From: Roseivirga sp. UBA6061 | GTDB lineage: Bacteria > Bacteroidota > Bacteroidia > Cytophagales > Cyclobacteriaceae | NCBI GenBank assembly: GCA_002427745.1 | Contig: DIYF01000177.1 | Location: 1-64,000 of the forward strand | Length of the DNA stretch: 64,000 nucleotides | Reading direction: 5' to 3' | Shown here: positions 60,384-64,000 of the stretch, one piece after another | Numbering within the stretch: the stretch's first letter is position 1 | How the letters are laid out: every line of letters begins with the position of its first letter | Program-made: the position numbers and the translations under genes | The notes under the pieces: model-generated | The model's input: only the letters and a program-made list of their open reading frames with translations | Told to the model about the DNA's origin: nothing | Databases searched by the model: none

Positions 60384-62414
60384 ATGGATTTCAAAATCAC
60401 AGCGGACTTTGAGCCCACGGGAGATCAGCCCGAGGCTATTGCAAAACTGGCACAGGGAGTAGAAGCGGGTGATCCGGCCCAGGTACTATTGGGGGTAACG
60501 GGTTCCGGCAAGACCTTTACTATTGCCAACCTGATTCAGGAAACGCAACGGCCTACTCTGATTTTGAGTCATAACAAGACCCTGGCCGCGCAGCTCTATG
60601 GAGAATTCAAGCAATTCTTCCCGGATAATGCGGTAGAGTACTTCATCTCTTACTATGATTACTACCAGCCGGAGGCCTTTATCCCGGGCAGTAATCTCTA
60701 CATAGAAAAAGACCTTTCTATCAATGACGAGATAGAGAAGTTGCGACTTTCGGCCACCTCGGCCTTACTTACCGGCCGCAGAGATGTAATTGTGATCGCT
60801 TCAGTATCCTGCATCTACGGTATTGGCAACCCCGATGAATTTGGAAAAAATGTGATCCGCCTGCAGGTCGGAGATATTGTTGCCAGAAATCAGCTTCTCT
60901 TTTCGCTTGTTGATATCCTGTATAGCAGAACTGAGGCGGAGTTTAAGCGGGGCACTTTCCGGGTCAAGGGTGATACGGTGGACATCTATATCGCCTATGG
61001 AGATTTCGCCTATCGCATCTACTTCTGGGGAGATGAGATCGAGGCCATCCAGATGATTGATCCGAATACCGGTAAGAAAATCTCAGATGAGAAGATCATC
61101 AGCATTTTCCCCGCTAACCTTTTCGTAACCGGCAAAGATGTACTGCACCAGGCCATCAATGAGATCCAGGACGAGATGGTTGACCGGGTACAGCAATTTG
61201 AAGACGATCGCAGGTTTCTGGAGGCCAAGCGCCTGAAAGAGCGCACCGAATTTGATATGGAAATGATGCGTGAGCTGGGCTATTGCTCAGGAGTGGAGAA
61301 TTACTCGCGCTTTTTTGACAGGAGACAAAAAGGGCAAAGACCCTTCTGTCTGCTCGACTACTTCCCGGAGGATTTTCTGATGGTGATCGATGAAAGTCAT
61401 GTCACGGTATCTCAGGTGCGCGCGATGTGGGGTGGTGACCGATCCAGGAAAGAAAACCTGGTGGAGTTCGGATTCCGCCTGCCCTCTGCTCTGGATAATC
61501 GTCCTCTCAAATTCGATGAATTCGAAGCCCTGACAGGTCAGACAGTCTATGTCAGTGCCACACCCGCTGAGTATGAACTGAACCGATCAGAAGGTATTGT
61601 GGTGGAACAGGTAATCCGCCCGACCGGACTACTGGACCCCGTCATAGAGGTGCGTCCCAGCCTTAATCAGATCGATGACCTGCTCAATGAAATAGATATC
61701 CGCACCAACAAGGAAGAGCGGACGCTCGTCACCACACTCACCAAGCGCATGGCTGAGGAACTGACCCGCTACCTGGAGCGCGCCAATGTAAAATGTCGTT
61801 ATATCCACTCAGAGGTAAGTCCGCTCGATCGTGTAGAAATATTGCGTGAGCTCAGGCTGGGACTCTTCGATGTGCTGGTAGGGGTCAACCTGCTAAGAGA
61901 AGGGCTTGACCTGCCGGAGGTTTCGCTTGTGGCCATCCTGGATGCAGATAAAGAGGGTTTTCTGAGAAATGAGCGCTCTCTGGTCCAGACTATCGGCAGA
62001 GCGGCCCGAAATGAAAACGGCATGGTCATCATGTATGCAGACCAAGTGACCTACTCCATGCAGCAGGCCATAGATGAGACCAACCGCAGGCGCTCCATTC
62101 AGATGGCTTATAATATTGAACATGGTATTACACCTAAGACGGTGAAGAAGTCGAAAGAGGCCATAATGAATCAGACCAGTGTTGCAGATTCGAAAAAAGG
62201 CAAGAAAAACTATTACATAGAAAACACAGAAGCCTCTATTGCGGCAGACCCGGTAGTAGCCTATATGGATACCGCAGCCCTGGAAAAGATGATAACCAAG
62301 ACGCAAAAGTCTATGGAAAAGGCCGCCAAAGAACTGGATTTTATGGAAGCTGCCAAGCTGCGTGATGAGCTGAATGACCTGAAGGAGCTACTGAAGGAAA
62401 AAAGTCAGGCCTGA
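60384..62414 (+). CDS. uvrB: Excinuclease ABC subunit B
   Basis: 676 residues, normal length. Walker A GVTGSGKT is at 37-44; the DNA-inserting beta-hairpin region has YYDYYQPEAF near residue 93; the DEAD-like box is IDESH near 338; helicase motifs V and VI are NLLREGLDLPEV and QTIGRAARNENG. The UvrC-binding UVR coiled coil is at the end (MEAAKLRDELNDLKELLKEK). It takes part in nucleotide excision repair after UvrA loading. Confidence 0.97.
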   Translation: MDFKITADFEPTGDQPEAIAKLAQGVEAGDPAQVLLGVTGSGKTFTIANLIQETQRPTLILSHNKTLAAQLYGEFKQFFPDNAVEYFISYYDYYQPEAFIPGSNLYIEKDLSINDEIEKLRLSATSALLTGRRDVIVIASVSCIYGIGNPDEFGKNVIRLQVGDIVARNQLLFSLVDILYSRTEAEFKRGTFRVKGDTVDIYIAYGDFAYRIYFWGDEIEAIQMIDPNTGKKISDEKIISIFPANLFVTGKDVLHQAINEIQDEMVDRVQQFEDDRRFLEAKRLKERTEFDMEMMRELGYCSGVENYSRFFDRRQKGQRPFCLLDYFPEDFLMVIDESHVTVSQVRAMWGGDRSRKENLVEFGFRLPSALDNRPLKFDEFEALTGQTVYVSATPAEYELNRSEGIVVEQVIRPTGLLDPVIEVRPSLNQIDDLLNEIDIRTNKEERTLVTTLTKRMAEELTRYLERANVKCRYIHSEVSPLDRVEILRELRLGLFDVLVGVNLLREGLDLPEVSLVAILDADKEGFLRNERSLVQTIGRAARNENGMVIMYADQVTYSMQQAIDETNRRRSIQMAYNIEHGITPKTVKKSKEAIMNQTSVADSKKGKKNYYIENTEASIAADPVVAYMDTAALEKMITKTQKSMEKAAKELDFMEAAKLRDELNDLKELLKEKSQA

Positions 62415-62508
62415 GATCCGGTTTTGTATTGTTCATTAAAATGGGCCTGTTTTTAGCCTGAAATTTGTCATTTCCCGGATTTTCACATTTTTCGACCTAA
62501 AAAAGAGT

Positions 62509-62546
62509 CGATTGAAATCGTTTTCATAGTTTTTCAGTTAAACTGA
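62509..62546 (+). promoter_or_regulatory. Two short palindromes in the uvrB-amt gap
   Basis: CGATTGAAATCG (62509-62520) and TCAGTTAAACTGA (62534-62546) are both inverted repeats in the 220-base gap, 88-126 bases before amt. They may be regulator sites for the ammonium transporter. Neither matches a motif I can name. Confidence 0.3.
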
Positions 62547-62634
62547 ACCAAAATCCACCCACATTTTCCTTATTTTATGTAAGTAATTGTTTTTAGGGTC
62601 CTGAGAAGCCCTTTATCAAATCGAACTACATAAA

Positions 62635-63978
62635 ATGAAAAGAAAATGGATCCCTGGGTTTACCCTGCTGATACTGATCGCAATCATCAGTCTCTTTGAT
62701 GTCAGTAGCACCGGTGAAATAGTGGCAGATACCAATATTGATGGCGGAGATACTGCCTGGATGCTGGCAGCCACCTGTCTTGTGCTGCTAATGACTCCTG
62801 GTTTGTCCTTCTTCTACGGAGGCATGGTCAGTCGTAAAAATGTAATCTCCACTATGGTGCAAAGCTTCATTTGCATGGGTGTTATTACGCTGGTTTGGGT
62901 AGCGGGCGGTTTTAGCCTGGCTTTTGGAGATTCCATCGGAGGCATTATTGGTGACCCCACCACCTTTGCCTTCTTTAAAGATGTAGGGGGAGCCACACAG
63001 GCAGATCTTGCTCCTACCATACCTTTTATTCTCTTCGCTTTGTTTCAGATGAAATTTGCGATCATTACTCCTGCCCTGATCACCGGTAGCTTTGCCGAAA
63101 GAGTACGCTTTTCGAGCTTTTTGCTTTTCATCGTACTGTTCAGCATTGTGGTGTACGCCCCGCTTGCCCATATGACCTGGCACCCCGAAGGCTTTCTCAG
63201 AAAATGGGGAGTGCTTGACTTTGCCGGAGGTACCGTTGTACATATGTCAGCCGGCTTTGCTGCTATAGCGGCTGCGATCATCCTGGGTAAGAGAAAAAGC
63301 CATGGAGCTACACACAAGCCAGCGAACGTTCCCTTTGTACTGCTGGGCACCGGTTTGCTTTGGTTCGGTTGGTTTGGCTTCAATGCCGGTTCAGCACTGG
63401 GGGCCAATTCTGATGCCGCTCTGGCCTTTGCCACTACTACCGTAGCCTCAGCTGCAGCCATGCTGGCCTGGGTATTCTACGATGCCCTGATGGGCAGAAA
63501 AATTTCAGGTCTGGGTGCTTCCATTGGTGCCGTGGTAGGACTTGTAGCGATTACTCCCGCAGCAGGCTTTGTTACAGTCGGACAAAGTGTTTTTATCGGT
63601 GTAGCTGGAGCTATCGTCTCTAATATTGTAGTCTATTACAAAAACAAAACCGGTATTGACGACACCCTTGACGTATTTCCATGTCATGGAGTCGGGGGAA
63701 TTGTCGGTATGGTCCTTACCGGAGTCTTCGCCAAGGAAGTAGGTTTGATATATGGAGAAACTACCACCTTTTTGCGCCATATGGCAGCGGTTTTCCTGGT
63801 AGGCGGCTTTACTTTCAGTGCCTCTTACCTGTTGTTTAAACTTACCAATCTGATCATTCCGATGAGAGTGAATGAGGTAGCCGAAGAAATCGGGCTGGAT
63901 ATCAGCCAGCACGGAGAAAGCTTATCGAAAAGTAAGACTCCCGAAGATATTGCTGAAATGATGCGAAAAGCATCCTGA
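62635..63978 (+). CDS. amt: Ammonium transporter
   Basis: 447 residues, with a signal-like first helix (about residues 7-22) and then the eleven-helix Amt/Rh fold. The twin histidines of the pore are in APLAHMTWHPEGFL near residue 175 and DVFPCHGVGGIVG near 345; the family start DTAWMLAATCLVLLMTPGLS and GFNAGSALGANS are present. It moves ammonium or ammonia across the inner membrane. No glnK-type PII gene is next to it within the window, which ends 22 bases downstream. Confidence 0.95.
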   Translation: MKRKWIPGFTLLILIAIISLFDVSSTGEIVADTNIDGGDTAWMLAATCLVLLMTPGLSFFYGGMVSRKNVISTMVQSFICMGVITLVWVAGGFSLAFGDSIGGIIGDPTTFAFFKDVGGATQADLAPTIPFILFALFQMKFAIITPALITGSFAERVRFSSFLLFIVLFSIVVYAPLAHMTWHPEGFLRKWGVLDFAGGTVVHMSAGFAAIAAAIILGKRKSHGATHKPANVPFVLLGTGLLWFGWFGFNAGSALGANSDAALAFATTTVASAAAMLAWVFYDALMGRKISGLGASIGAVVGLVAITPAAGFVTVGQSVFIGVAGAIVSNIVVYYKNKTGIDDTLDVFPCHGVGGIVGMVLTGVFAKEVGLIYGETTTFLRHMAAVFLVGGFTFSASYLLFKLTNLIIPMRVNEVAEEIGLDISQHGESLSKSKTPEDIAEMMRKAS

Positions 63979-64000
63979 CAGCCATTTTTTAAGCTTTAGT

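Overview
The window looks like a chromosomal segment of a Bacteroidota bacterium, most likely a Cytophagia-type marine or soil heterotroph. The reasons are the protein families (TonB-dependent receptor, a one-protein hybrid two-component regulator with an AraC output, FtsX-like permeases with an N-terminal prefix domain next to PadR regulators, a four-helix-bundle IVS-like protein, DUF547, lipoproteins with short lipoboxes), the weak Shine-Dalgarno sequences, and promoter-like motifs of the TTG-N19-22-TAnnTTTG type in front of several genes. The species cannot be named from this alone. No rRNA, CRISPR array, IS transposase or prophage was seen. There is one tRNA, Arg(CCT).

Layout. 0.2-6 kb: a serine hydrolase, a PadR/permease pair and a DUF547 lipoprotein. 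5.6-15.8 kb (all minus strand): a cobalamin uptake and salvage operon led by a clear cobalamin riboswitch, in the order btuF, btuC, [four-helix-bundle cassette], btuD, btuB, PP-loop ATPase, cobU, PP-loop ATPase, cobT, cobS, cobC. 15.8-19.7 kb: a second PadR/permease pair with a carboxypeptidase-regulatory-like protein. 20-29.6 kb: an AraC regulator with a VOC protein, a MITE-like repeat, DinB and hydrolase genes downstream of an ECF sigma operon, DoxX, and a large hybrid histidine kinase. 29.7-35.5 kb: a secreted P-domain/Calx-beta/dockerin-like protein behind 20-bp tandem repeats, a lone HTH protein, and two glycoside hydrolases. 35.6-42 kb: a TetR/SDR pair with shared operators, an ars-like cluster without a pump, a sulfatase, a Crp regulator and a rhodanese.

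42-52.4 kb is the accessory-looking part: a 56-residue lipoprotein as its own transcription unit, a TPR membrane protein convergent with a small HTH protein, a third PadR/permease pair, then three unrecognised membrane-protein genes in tandem. Convergent to these is an unrecognised 384-residue gene whose stop overlaps the start of a 31-residue, almost wholly hydrophobic peptide gene. Just upstream of the 384-residue gene lies what looks like the 3' stub of a lost gene, next to tRNA-Arg. 52.5-64 kb is mostly core: a VOC protein with an AraC-sensor-like front end, hflX, a CpsB-type phosphatase, an epimerase, a TPR/phosphosulfolactate-synthase-like/DUF368/aroE run, uvrB and amt.

How the parts work together: the B12 block imports corrinoids through BtuB and BtuFCD and rebuilds the lower ligand through CobU, CobT, CobS and CobC, under one riboswitch. 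The strongest candidates for something undescribed are the inverted-repeat-bounded four-helix-bundle cassette that separates btuC from btuD and seems to have removed the btuD start codon, and the coupled 384-residue protein plus 31-residue membrane peptide facing three novel membrane proteins beside a tRNA.
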